From: Rickettsiaceae bacterium
GTDB taxonomy: Bacteria > Pseudomonadota > Alphaproteobacteria > Rickettsiales > Rickettsiaceae
DNA length: 64,000 bases
Direction: 5' to 3'
NCBI GenBank assembly: GCA_023301685.1
Contig: JALZUG010000013.1
Coordinates: 1 to 64,000, forward strand
Numbering within the stretch: position 1 is the stretch's first letter; each line of letters starts with the position of its first letter. The position numbers and the translations under genes were made by a program. Positions 29,961-38,868 of this stretch are shown here, one piece after another. The notes beneath the pieces are model-generated. The model saw only the letters and a program-made list of their open reading frames with translations, had not been told where the DNA came from and did not search any database.

Positions 29961-31010
29961 ATGCTTACAGAAAAAAAACAACAAGAATATTACCAAGCTT
30001 TGCTTACAAAAAATACTGAATATGAAGGAATATTTTATGTAGGGGTAAGATCTACAGGAGTATTTTGTAGGCCAACTTGCCCGGCAAGGAAACCTAAATT
30101 TGCTAACTGTGAATTTTATGCATCTGCCCAAGAAGCACTGCTTGCATCATATAGACCATGTATGCGATGCAAACCTCTTTCTCATCCCAATCAAGTATCA
30201 GAATTAGTTACAAAGCTGGTAGATATGGTTGAATCTAGACCAGAAAAAAGATGGAAAAATTCTGATTTGGAAAAATTATCTATAGATGCATCTACAGCTC
30301 GTCGTCATTTTAAAAGTAGATTTGGCATGACCTTTATTGAATATGCTAGAGCAAGGCGTCTTGGTCTTGCTATGAAGCATATTCGTACCGGTGAGCCTAT
30401 AATTGAAGCTCAGCTTACAGCTGGGTATGAATCTAGCAGCGGCTTTAGAGATGCATTCTCTAAAATTATGGGATCAGCGCCAATTAATCGCAAAAATCAT
30501 AAAAGTATTTTATATGCTTCTTGGATTGATACTCCTCTTGGCCCAATGCTTGCTGTAGCTGATAAAGAGTGTTTATATTTACTAGAGTTTGTTCAGCGTA
30601 AAGGTTTGGAGCGCGAGATTGAACGTATGCGTTCTAAGACAAAATCCATTATATTGCCTGGTACTCCTGGTCCAATACAATCAATCAAGCAAGAGATAGA
30701 ATTATATTTTGCAGGCAAGCTAAAAATTTTTAAGACACCAATCTATATTTCTGGGACTGATTTTCAGAAAAAAGCTTGGGAAGCATTAATGAAAATTCCC
30801 TATGGAACTACTAGATCGTATAAGGAACAAGCTGGCATCGTTGGAAAAGCATCAGCATTTAGAGCTGTTGCAAATGCTAATGGATCAAATCAATTGGCAA
30901 TAATTATTCCATGCCACCGTATTATCAATAGTGATGGTAATCTTGGTGGATATGGGGGAGGGCTGCATCGTAAGAAATGGTTGCTTGATTTCGAGCTGAA
31001 GAATAAGTGA
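29961..31010 (+). CDS. ada: Bifunctional Ada: DNA alkylation repair methyltransferase and regulator
   Basis: Removes methyl groups from phosphotriesters and O6-methylguanine and, once methylated, activates the adaptive response. The 349-residue protein holds the N-terminal Zn site Cys36, Cys40, Cys67 and Cys70 (Cys36 is the methyl acceptor; STGVFCRPTCPAR, RPCMRC), an AraC-type helix-turn-helix (about 85-175) and the C-terminal MGMT domain with PCHR, acceptor Cys318. All three parts are intact, close to the E. coli length of 354. Full Ada is uncommon in strongly reduced Rickettsiales genomes. It is the last gene before the right arm of the inverted repeat. Confidence 0.96.
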   Translation: MLTEKKQQEYYQALLTKNTEYEGIFYVGVRSTGVFCRPTCPARKPKFANCEFYASAQEALLASYRPCMRCKPLSHPNQVSELVTKLVDMVESRPEKRWKNSDLEKLSIDASTARRHFKSRFGMTFIEYARARRLGLAMKHIRTGEPIIEAQLTAGYESSSGFRDAFSKIMGSAPINRKNHKSILYASWIDTPLGPMLAVADKECLYLLEFVQRKGLEREIERMRSKTKSIILPGTPGPIQSIKQEIELYFAGKLKIFKTPIYISGTDFQKKAWEALMKIPYGTTRSYKEQAGIVGKASAFRAVANANGSNQLAIIIPCHRIINSDGNLGGYGGGLHRKKWLLDFELKNK

Positions 31011-31144
31011 TTGTTCTAATGTAGATGACAATGTAATTACGAGTTTAATAAAGGTATAACGAGTGATTTAGTTACCTACAAGGAGCAAACTGATGAGGAA
31101 ATATCTTAGTGTCTAGTGTTCTAAGTATGTAAGGCTTGATATGC

Positions 31145-31294
31145 TGGATAGCCACGCTTCGTTCACTATGACGTATAGAGTTTATCGGCTTGTTAAGTGC
31201 TTGTCATTGCGAGAAGCGTAGCGATGCGGCAATCTATAAATGAGCGTTATATTTGTAATCCTGTCTATGATAGCCGCGCTTCGCTCGCTATTAC
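31145..31294. repeat. Dispersed palindromic element, copy 5 (right arm of a long inverted repeat)
   Basis: Within the 398-bp gap 31011-31408. The reverse complement of this segment follows 27760-27909 almost throughout: both cores, the linker AAATATAACGCTCAT, TTCTCGCAATGACAAGCAC and TCTATACGTCATAG. The rest of the gap has no gene I can support. Confidence 0.85.
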
Positions 31295-31408
31295 GTTGAT
31301 TTAGTTACACGTGAGGAACAAATTGATGCGGCAATAAGATACTTTGATCGTAATGTGCTGAAATATTAGTCTACAACGTTACTATACTTATTACGAGTGA
31401 AGCCATTA

Positions 31409-32113
31409 CTACAACTTTTTCTTAGTTCTTTTTTTTATGATCTTATAGATAATGGGTAGTAATGCTAATATTCCCAGTCCAGTGAGTGCAACTATTATAT
31501 CGTGGCTCAGCAGGCTCTCGGGTGTAAAATTATCTTTGTTTAATAAAGTTTGCATTGCAACACCAACAGATACATATACATAGCTGCCAGGTATTATTCC
31601 GATTAATGTTCCAAAGAAGAAAGTTTTAAGTCTTATTTGCAAGATACCTGCGACAATATTAACAATAACAAAAGGGAAGATTGGAATTAGTCGTAGAGTT
31701 AGCATATAGGAAAAAGCATTGTCTTGAAAACCAGCTTTCATTTTCTGTACCCATGAACCATGTTCTTTTTTGCTTGAATTTTTTGTAGCAAATTTGGTGC
31801 TAAGAAAAATGCTGCAGGCGCCAAAGCTTGCGGACAGTACAACACATAGAGTGCCCACTGCTTGACCAAATAGAAACCCTCCAGTAAGTGTCATAATAGT
31901 TGCAGCTGGAATCGAAAGACTTACAATAACATAATATAGAGATGAATATATTAGTGCCGCAGAAATGAGATTATTTTTAACATAATCTTTCAAGAAGTAC
32001 TGATGCTCTTTTAAGGTTTCTAGGCTAATATACTTATATATTCCAGTGAGCCATATTGCGAAGCCTACGGATATCAAAATTATTAATGGTAAGTATTTCT
32101 GAAGTTTTTTCAA
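31409..32113 (-). CDS. TVP38/TMEM64 (VTT/SNARE-associated) family membrane protein
   Basis: Polytopic inner-membrane protein of the DedA-related VTT family; function in bacteria is not settled, with lipid scrambling or polyprenyl-phosphate handling proposed for related families. The 234-residue protein shows the family blocks IPAATIMTLTGGFLFG, GSASLG-like ASFGACSIFL, and LRLIPIFPFVIVNIVAG, and ends with a Lys-rich tail. It lies 14 bp downstream of virB9 in the same direction, so it may be cotranscribed with the secretion genes. Confidence 0.85.
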   Translation of the reverse strand: MKKLQKYLPLIILISVGFAIWLTGIYKYISLETLKEHQYFLKDYVKNNLISAALIYSSLYYVIVSLSIPAATIMTLTGGFLFGQAVGTLCVVLSASFGACSIFLSTKFATKNSSKKEHGSWVQKMKAGFQDNAFSYMLTLRLIPIFPFVIVNIVAGILQIRLKTFFFGTLIGIIPGSYVYVSVGVAMQTLLNKDNFTPESLLSHDIIVALTGLGILALLPIIYKIIKKRTKKKL

Positions 32114-32127
32114 AATAGAAATTAAGT

Positions 32128-32883
32128 TTAGTATGGTTTAAACGCTTCGTTAAACACACAAACTATTTTCTTTCCAGCTCTGAGTGTTAGTTTAGGGAAA
32201 ACTTGTTCAATAATCACACGATTGCTATTATTGGGGTCTAATCTAAAGTTCACCATAGATTCTCTGAGTTCCTCATCAACAGCAAAAATTGCTGGTATTT
32301 CATTGTTTTTATCCCTGAATTGTAGGTAGGTAAATTCACCATCATCAAATATTTTAATTGGTGCGATTTCTTCGTGTCCACTTATTGAGTAATTAAAATT
32401 TAGCTTTTCAGGGTGAGACATATCAGGCCCAGAACTGCTCATTCCTCCCGAAGATGCAAAAGTACGAATACTGTCTTCTTCTTCCTCGTCAGGATACAAG
32501 AATTTAACATTAAAGACCATTCCTGGATCTCTGATATCTAGTGTTTCTTCTGCATATAATTCAAAGAAATATGTACGCTTATTTGTTATAAGTGTCATAT
32601 TAGTAGTTGCATCTTGTTCCATTGGCTTAATGAAAATTCTGTTACCAGCGGGAACAATCTGCCAGGATGTTGTATCACCCATAGATATACTTACTACTTG
32701 TTCGTTCTTAGCAAGTTCAATACTTGCTTGATAGCCATAATACCCAGTAAATTTGAATACATCGTTTGGGTTATAAACCATTACTCTTATTCTGCTATCA
32801 ATTGGAGTTGGTCTGGACTCACGAATAGCATAAGCTGACTGAGCGACAAATAGTAATATTACGAATGTTATGAACTTTTGCAT
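32128..32883 (-). CDS. virB9: Type IV secretion protein VirB9
   Basis: Outer-membrane core component of the P-type (vir/rvh) secretion channel. The 251-residue protein has a signal peptide ending AQSAYA, the N-terminal domain with DSRIRVMVYNPNDVFKFTGYYGYQASIEL and the SWQIVPAGNRIFIKP block typical of VirB9, and a C-terminal domain (from about 165) that in the family binds VirB7 through a disulfide or contacts. It follows virB8 by 4 bp. Rickettsiales often have two virB9 copies; which of the two this is cannot be told. Confidence 0.93.
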   Translation of the reverse strand: MQKFITFVILLFVAQSAYAIRESRPTPIDSRIRVMVYNPNDVFKFTGYYGYQASIELAKNEQVVSISMGDTTSWQIVPAGNRIFIKPMEQDATTNMTLITNKRTYFFELYAEETLDIRDPGMVFNVKFLYPDEEEEDSIRTFASSGGMSSSGPDMSHPEKLNFNYSISGHEEIAPIKIFDDGEFTYLQFRDKNNEIPAIFAVDEELRESMVNFRLDPNNSNRVIIEQVFPKLTLRAGKKIVCVFNEAFKPY

Positions 32884-32887
32884 ATTT

Positions 32888-33589
32888 TTATTTTTGGCTT
32901 CTATCTTTTATTAGTTTTAACTGATAATCCGTTACTGTGAAGTTAAATCGTGAACCAGACGGTAAATTTGGATTAATTTTATCAATTTCATAGTCAATTG
33001 TGGCTTGCCAGACTATATCCTCGGCAATTTCTCCTGCAGAATTTTGTACAATAGAATTAAATTTTACAATTGCTTTTGTTTTTCCAGGGTATGAAGTTGA
33101 TATAATTTTTGCAGATCTTTTTGTATTTTTTTGGTATTTCAAAACTGGTGATGAAGGGTTATCTATATTCATAAAGTTATAGAATCTTCTAAAGACAATA
33201 CGAGTTGAATTATTTTTTACAAAAATAAACTGCTTCTTTAAATCAGAATAGCTATATTTTTCTCTGCTTAAAACATAATTTTTTATCAAAATATCCGTTA
33301 CAGAACTTTGTGGATCATTTTTTATTTGATTAGCCCTAATTATTTGAGCTGTTTTATTAGCAGAAGTTGTAGCACTAATAGAATATTTTACCTGGATAAC
33401 GGATGGAAAGAGCGAGTCTATATTAATTACTACTCCAATAAATAGTGCGCAAATAATGACACTTAATATAAAAATAAAAGATCTTTGTGAGAATGGGTGG
33501 ATATATTTATATTTATACCAATGTTTTGCATCGGTGAAATATTCACCGGTTTCTATGTATTCTTTTAATGATTTATATAATGGTTCCAT
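32888..33589 (-). CDS. virB8: Type IV secretion protein VirB8
   Basis: Bitopic inner-membrane protein that nucleates assembly of the VirB channel. The 233-residue protein has a short cytoplasmic start (including EYFTDAKHWYKYKY, typical of VirB8), one membrane helix (about 37-57), and a periplasmic NTF2-like domain with REKYSYSDLK and a C-terminal VTDYQL close to the conserved VT.Y motif. The first gene of the minus-strand unit virB8-virB9-TVP38; virB7 is on the opposite strand upstream. Confidence 0.9.
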   Translation of the reverse strand: MEPLYKSLKEYIETGEYFTDAKHWYKYKYIHPFSQRSFIFILSVIICALFIGVVINIDSLFPSVIQVKYSISATTSANKTAQIIRANQIKNDPQSSVTDILIKNYVLSREKYSYSDLKKQFIFVKNNSTRIVFRRFYNFMNIDNPSSPVLKYQKNTKRSAKIISTSYPGKTKAIVKFNSIVQNSAGEIAEDIVWQATIDYEIDKINPNLPSGSRFNFTVTDYQLKLIKDRSQK

Positions 33590-33885
33590 TCTTTAAATGC
33601 TTTAAGAGAAATTACACTTATATTATTGTATAACTTCTGAGTGAAAATTATATATATTTTTGAATCTACGGAGATGTTTAACCTACAAAACTATTATCTG
33701 TTGCAACTGGGCATGATTACCAATAATGGTAGTTGTTTCTACTAGTTATGTATATATGCAACAAAAGTTAAGGATATAGTTTATTTTTAAAGCCATATAG
33801 TAGAGTTCTTATAGAAATTCTTGAGCTAGAAGCATGAGTTTGGTTAACATATTAGTTAGTATATGTAATTTATAAATTAGTTATT

Positions 33886-34062
33886 ATGAAATCACTATTA
33901 AATATTTTTATAGTTGCTTTAAGTGCTATATCTATATTATCTTGTACACCCTCAGCGCCTTATGAGATAAAAAGCCCGTGTGTTTCTATAGATTCTGATT
34001 CTTCTGGAGCTATTACTCCGTGTGTTCGTAGACCAATTAATATTTCAAGAGCCATTGTTTAG
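33886..34062 (+). CDS. virB7: Small VirB7-like lipoprotein
   Basis: A 58-residue lipoprotein. It starts MKSLLNIFIV, has the lipobox ILSC with the lipid-modified Cys at residue 20, then PSAPYEIKSPC and CVRRPINISRA. Those last two segments are typical of the rickettsial VirB7 family, whose mature form caps VirB9 in the outer membrane. The two Cys at 32 and 46 could pair with each other or with VirB9. It is transcribed away from virB8 across a 296-bp gap with no other gene, an arrangement unlike the usual in-line virB order. Small size makes the match short, but gene context supports it strongly. Confidence 0.85.
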   Translation: MKSLLNIFIVALSAISILSCTPSAPYEIKSPCVSIDSDSSGAITPCVRRPINISRAIV

Positions 34063-34149
34063 GTTCATTACAAATATTTGCGGATTTGGAAGAGAATACA
34101 TGTTTGTCTGCTCTAGATTCGTATTATGAGTATTCCAAAAGGATATTTT

Positions 34150-35607
34150 ATGTCAAAAATTTCTAATAAATCATCTAGTAATGATGATTTTTTATCACCA
34201 GATTTTTGCGTTATTGGAGCTGGATCTGGTGGCTTGTCATTTGCAGCTGGTGTTGTTCAAATGGGAGCGACTGTCATTTTAATAGAGCGTTCAGAGATGG
34301 GAGGTGATTGTCTAAATTACGGGTGCGTGCCATCTAAGGCACTTATCGCAGCAGCAAAATCTTATCATGAAATACAAAAATCAAGCAAGTTTGGTTGGTC
34401 ATGTTCATCTGCTAAGGTTGATTTTAAGAAAGTTCAAAAACATGTAAAAGATACTATTAAGAAAATAGCGCCGAATGATTCAGTTGAGCGTTTTGAAAAG
34501 CTTGGCGTGCATGTTATTAAGTCTGAGGCAAAATTTTTAGATTCAGATACAGTTCAAGCTGGAAAGCAAAAAATTCGAGCAAAAAGATTTATTGTTTCAA
34601 CAGGAAGTAGTCCATTTGTTCCGGATATAAAGGGAATTAATGATGTAAAATATTATACAAACGAAACTATATTTGATCTAAAAACATTGCCAAAGGAATT
34701 AGTGATTATTGGTGGTGGACCAATTGGAATAGAACTTGCCCAATCTTTCTTACGTTTTGGAAGTAAAGTTACGGTTTTGGAAGCATTTTCTGCACTACCA
34801 AAGGATGATAAAGAAATTGTTGATCGACTTAAGTCCACTCTTACTAACGAAGGACTAGATCTTAAAGAAAGCGTCCAGATCAATGAGATAAAGAAATCTG
34901 GTAGAGGTGCTGAAATCCATTTTAAGCATAAAAATAAAAAGCACATTATAAAGGCTAGCCATTTGCTTATTGCGGCTGGAAGAAGAGCGAATCTAGATAG
35001 CCTAAATTTAGATTCTGCAAATATAGAATATACTGTGCGTGGCATTGCAGTTGATCGCTTTCTTAAAACATCAAATAAAAGAGTGTTTGCCATTGGTGAT
35101 TGTATTGGCGGGTATCAATTTACTCATGTAGCTGCTTATCATGCTGGTCTTGCAATTCGTAACTCTATTTTTAGATTAAGATCAACTATCAAAACAATAC
35201 AAATACCATGGGTCACATATACTGATCCTGAAATTGCTCATGTTGGTTTTACTCAAAGCGAATTAGAAGAGCAATCTATGGATCACAAAATCTTCTCAAT
35301 GGATTTATCTGAAAATGATAGAGCTCAGGCAGAGCACAAAACAAACGGAATGATAAAAGTTCTAGTTTCTCCGAGTGGCAATGTTTATGGAGCAACAATT
35401 ATGGGTAGTGGAGCAGGGGAGCTAATCCTTCCTTGGGCTCTGGCAATTCAAAATAACCTCAAAATATCTGCCATAGCTGGTCTTATTGCTCCATATCCGA
35501 CAATGTCAGAGATTAGTAAAAGAGTGGCTGGAGAGTATTTTAAAGACAAAATATTCGGTCCATTCATGCAAAAGATGGTAAAGTTTTTAATGAGAATTAC
35601 TAAATAG
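34150..35607 (+). CDS. FAD-dependent pyridine nucleotide-disulfide oxidoreductase (mercuric-reductase/Lpd-like)
   Basis: Class I flavoprotein disulfide reductase family. The 485-residue protein has the FAD motif GAGSGG, the redox-active GGDCLNYGCVPSK (Cys54 and Cys59), NAD motif GGGPIGIELAQ and GDCIGGYQFTHVA. The C-terminal active-site block reads APYPTMSE, with Ala where lipoamide dehydrogenases and most relatives have the proton-relay His (H.YPT.SE), so it is not ordinary Lpd. Two Arg/Lys-rich and hydrophobic C-terminal stretches (FMQKMVKFLMRI) suggest membrane association. Start chosen at ATG 34150 behind AAAAGGA; an upstream in-frame ATG at 34126 lacks a ribosome site. Substrate unknown. 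Confidence 0.82.
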   Translation: MSKISNKSSSNDDFLSPDFCVIGAGSGGLSFAAGVVQMGATVILIERSEMGGDCLNYGCVPSKALIAAAKSYHEIQKSSKFGWSCSSAKVDFKKVQKHVKDTIKKIAPNDSVERFEKLGVHVIKSEAKFLDSDTVQAGKQKIRAKRFIVSTGSSPFVPDIKGINDVKYYTNETIFDLKTLPKELVIIGGGPIGIELAQSFLRFGSKVTVLEAFSALPKDDKEIVDRLKSTLTNEGLDLKESVQINEIKKSGRGAEIHFKHKNKKHIIKASHLLIAAGRRANLDSLNLDSANIEYTVRGIAVDRFLKTSNKRVFAIGDCIGGYQFTHVAAYHAGLAIRNSIFRLRSTIKTIQIPWVTYTDPEIAHVGFTQSELEEQSMDHKIFSMDLSENDRAQAEHKTNGMIKVLVSPSGNVYGATIMGSGAGELILPWALAIQNNLKISAIAGLIAPYPTMSEISKRVAGEYFKDKIFGPFMQKMVKFLMRITK

Positions 35608-35690
35608 TTTGAGGTGAATGTCTGTTATTAAGCTTTGGAATGAGTAATATTCTACTTTGTTTTACATAGATAATAAAATTATATGTATCT

Positions 35691-35891
35691 GAGGGGAACG
35701 AAGTGACGAAGCAATCTACCAGTTTTAAGTTTTAGATATACGCTTCAGCATTATAGATAGCCAAGTTTCGCTCGTTACGACATAGTTGAGTTGTAGTTTA
35801 ATATATTATAAGGTTGTGGAGCAACACTTAGATATTACCAACATAGTTGTGGAAATATTATAGTCACCGCTAGAGTTAGCGCGGCAGTCCA
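35691..35891. repeat. Dispersed palindromic elements, copy 6
   Basis: In the 424-bp gap 35608-36031. A unit in reverse orientation at 35691-35782 (ACGAAGTGACGAAGCAATCT ... TTTCGCTCGTTACGAC) and an isolated core at 35863-35891 (GTCACCGCTAGAGTTAGC). More diverged than the other copies. No gene in the gap. Confidence 0.65.
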
Positions 35892-36031
35892 ACATTCTAG
35901 TATATGTTTGCTTTAAAAAAATTTATGTAATAAGGACGTATTACGTAGTATAAACTTAACATGATATTTTAAGTTTATACAGAAAGCTTATATTTACTGC
36001 GGAATCAAAATAACAAATCAAGAATTTGAAA

Positions 36032-36106
<75 letters not shown>

Positions 36107-36302
36107 ATTTCATGTTGCAAGGAATTTATATACTTTCTTACCAGTCTAGTCAATAGATTTTTTTATTTATCATAGGCATCTACTTTAAACTTGCATTAGA
36201 TGTATCTTACCTACTATAGACCTTAATTATTTATCTAAATGTTCAGTTTGATAAAAACTAAATACTAATACTGGTGCATTACATTATACGACGCTCTAAA
36301 AT

Positions 36303-37070
36303 TTATCCACCCCAAGAATTACCGCCGTCAATTGTAACACATGACCCAGTAACATATTTTGAAGCGTTATTGGAAGCAAGGAAAAGAGCAGAACCTGCAA
36401 TTTCCATTGGATCTGGTACAAAGCCAAGCGGGATAATCTTTGCTTGTTGTGCTTTGAGTTCAGCATTACTAAGTTTATAGTCAGTAAGTGGAGTATGAAA
36501 TAATCCAGGAGAAATAGTATTAATTCGTATGTTATAGGGTGATAGTTCACCAACTAAGGCCTTTGTCATCTGTATAACAGCTGCTTTTGATGATGCATAT
36601 ATGGCAAGTTCAGGTCTCAAACAATTTTCACCATTTATACTAGCAATATTGATTATACTACCAGCAATTTTATGATTTTTCATATGCTTAGCTATAATAG
36701 AAGTCATATTCCATAGAGCTTGTACATTAATTTCGTATGTTTTTTCTAGAATTTGATTATTTTCATCTTCAAAGATTGGACTTAGTTTTCCAATCCCAGC
36801 GCTATTTACTAAGATATCTATTTTGATATTTTGTGATTCAATGTCTTCCATCAAGATCTTAACTGCTTTTTTATCAGTTATATCTATATTTTTGAGCAGA
36901 AATTGATCGGATTCTTTAGTGAGTTCGTCAAGTCTTTGTTGAGATCGACCAAGTGCTATTACCTTTGCGCCAGATTTAGCATATGCAATTGCTATAGCAC
37001 GTCCAAGTCCACTTGATGCGCCTGTAACTAAAGCGGTTTTACCTGTCAGGTTAAATAATTCTTGAAACAT
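36303..37070 (-). CDS. SDR-family oxidoreductase
   Basis: Short-chain dehydrogenase/reductase, NAD(P)-dependent. The 255-residue protein has TGASSGLGRA (residues about 16-25), NSAGIG, the catalytic Ser (NIASINGE), Tyr-x-x-x-Lys (YASSK) and ISPGLF, and ends VTIDGGNSWGG, as in classical FabG and gluconate 5-dehydrogenase-like enzymes. The substrate is unknown; the N-terminal FNLTGKTALVTG is like Gno/Idno-type enzymes rather than the housekeeping FabG. It stands alone, 194 bp from hlyD. Confidence 0.88.
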   Translation of the reverse strand: MFQELFNLTGKTALVTGASSGLGRAIAIAYAKSGAKVIALGRSQQRLDELTKESDQFLLKNIDITDKKAVKILMEDIESQNIKIDILVNSAGIGKLSPIFEDENNQILEKTYEINVQALWNMTSIIAKHMKNHKIAGSIINIASINGENCLRPELAIYASSKAAVIQMTKALVGELSPYNIRINTISPGLFHTPLTDYKLSNAELKAQQAKIIPLGFVPDPMEIAGSALFLASNNASKYVTGSCVTIDGGNSWGG

Positions 37071-37264
37071 AAATGTCTATTGTTGGATTTAATTATATGT
37101 TAACTTATACCATTTCCCATTTCAAATTATATATCTGCATTTTACAGGATTCGGCAGGGCTTGCGTATATATATATAATTCAAAACGTGAAATGATATTA
37201 CTATAAGATAAGTAGTAGTTTTTATATAGTTTTTCTCAATAACATAACTCAGTATTATATAAAA

Positions 37265-38854
37265 TTATTTTTCCTTAAATCCTTTGAACATTGCGTCAAT
37301 TACTGGATCTAATAGGTATCTCAATAATGTTCTAGTTCCAGTTATAATCTGAACTTCAGCCTGCATCCCTGGGTGAAGAGTTAGTTTTCTGGTATCTGCA
37401 ATTTCAGCAAATTCTTGCATATTAAGCTCAATTTGTGCTAAGTAATAGCCTCCTGCTGTTGGATCTTGCGGGTGTGCTTGAGTTGGTATGATAATGTCAG
37501 GTGATAGTGAAATCACTGTGCCTGTAAATAGAGGCGTTGTACGCGATTTAAATGCACTAAAGCGAATTTTTGATTCAAGACCAATTTGTATAGAATCAAT
37601 ATTTTTCGGTTCAATTTTTGCTTCAATGATTAGTTTGTCATCTGCTGGTGAGACTTCTAGAATAGGCTGTTGTGGAGGTATTGAACTGCCAATTGTGAAG
37701 TAATTTAAATTATTTATAGTACCATCAACAGGTGATCTTATAATAACTCTTTTTAACGAATCTTCGTACGAAAAAAGTTTTTCTCTAGCTTGAGTAAGAT
37801 TTACCTGAGTCTCTTTTAATTCATTTAATGCGTTTGCAGAATATTTACTGTCAAGATTAATCAGCTCGATTTCTGTGCGCGTTATTTCCTGCTCTAGCCT
37901 AGCAATCTCAGTTTCAGTTATTGCTGTATCTCCTGTAGCATTTGCTAGTTTTGCTTCAAGTTCTAATAGCACAGATTTTTGGGCAAAGCCTTTATCATAA
38001 AGCTTTTTAGTTGCATCAAGGCGATCTTTTGTTACCTCAATTGTTTTTTGGACCGCTTCAATTTTTGCCCTTTGTCCTTCTATTTGTTTATGTAGTTGTT
38101 TTATTTTCTCTCTAGAAGATTGCTTCTCAGAAGTTTTAAGGTCGTTTTTTGATCTAAAAAGATTATTTTGTGTTTCAATAATTTTAGCAACATATGGAAC
38201 AGACCTATTTTTTGTTATAAATTCTGGATATATGACCTCATCATCACCATTAATTTCAGCAAGTAATCTCTTTTCTGTGGCAACAAGTGTTCTATATTGA
38301 CTCAGCATGCTTTCATATTCAGCCTTTATGCGTGTTTCATCAAATTCAAGTAATTTATCTCCCTCATGGACTTTATCACCAAGCTTAACATAAATATCCT
38401 TTATTATGCCCCCTTCAGGATGATTGATACTCTTCTTTTTTGTATTACTAACAACTGTACCTAGAGCGTACGCTGCGCTGTCAAGTGGAGCTGTTGATGC
38501 CCATAAGAGCCCAAAGATAACGAAGAATACTATAACAAATGTCCCAAACATAACTGGAGATCTAGATGCTTTTACGACATCATTAGTTTTTGAGCTATCT
38601 TTTCTTATAACAAAATCAATAAAGTAATCAATGAACTTAACGCTATTTTGCATTCCTTGTAAGATTGCAATTAAAAGACCTTTAGGTGTAAAAATACTAG
38701 GTTTTTTTGCCATGCCGGGTAGTCCTGCTGGTATACCTTGAGGCAACTTACCTGGTGCATTTTTTTTGTCACCAGTTTGTTTTATCATCATTTTTTGCAA
38801 CTCTTCAAGCTGCTTTAATTTTTCTAACGATAGTTTATCTTTTTTATTAGGCAT
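37265..38854 (-). CDS. HlyD-family membrane fusion protein of a type I secretion system
   Basis: Periplasmic adaptor linking an ABC exporter to a TolC-type outer-membrane channel. The 529-residue protein has a cytoplasmic start (about 1-105), one membrane helix (about 106-130), a biotinyl-lipoyl half (YVKLGDKVHEGDKLLEFDET), a long coiled-coil (about 175-370) and the second half with VIRSPVDGTINNLNYFTIGS, then the HlyD C-terminal GMQAEVQIITGTRTLLRYLLDP. The cytoplasmic extension is longer than in E. coli HlyD. It is 14 bp downstream of the exporter. No tolC or secreted RTX substrate is adjacent. Confidence 0.93.
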   Translation of the reverse strand: MPNKKDKLSLEKLKQLEELQKMMIKQTGDKKNAPGKLPQGIPAGLPGMAKKPSIFTPKGLLIAILQGMQNSVKFIDYFIDFVIRKDSSKTNDVVKASRSPVMFGTFVIVFFVIFGLLWASTAPLDSAAYALGTVVSNTKKKSINHPEGGIIKDIYVKLGDKVHEGDKLLEFDETRIKAEYESMLSQYRTLVATEKRLLAEINGDDEVIYPEFITKNRSVPYVAKIIETQNNLFRSKNDLKTSEKQSSREKIKQLHKQIEGQRAKIEAVQKTIEVTKDRLDATKKLYDKGFAQKSVLLELEAKLANATGDTAITETEIARLEQEITRTEIELINLDSKYSANALNELKETQVNLTQAREKLFSYEDSLKRVIIRSPVDGTINNLNYFTIGSSIPPQQPILEVSPADDKLIIEAKIEPKNIDSIQIGLESKIRFSAFKSRTTPLFTGTVISLSPDIIIPTQAHPQDPTAGGYYLAQIELNMQEFAEIADTRKLTLHPGMQAEVQIITGTRTLLRYLLDPVIDAMFKGFKEK

Positions 38855-38868
38855 TTTATTTTCTATGT

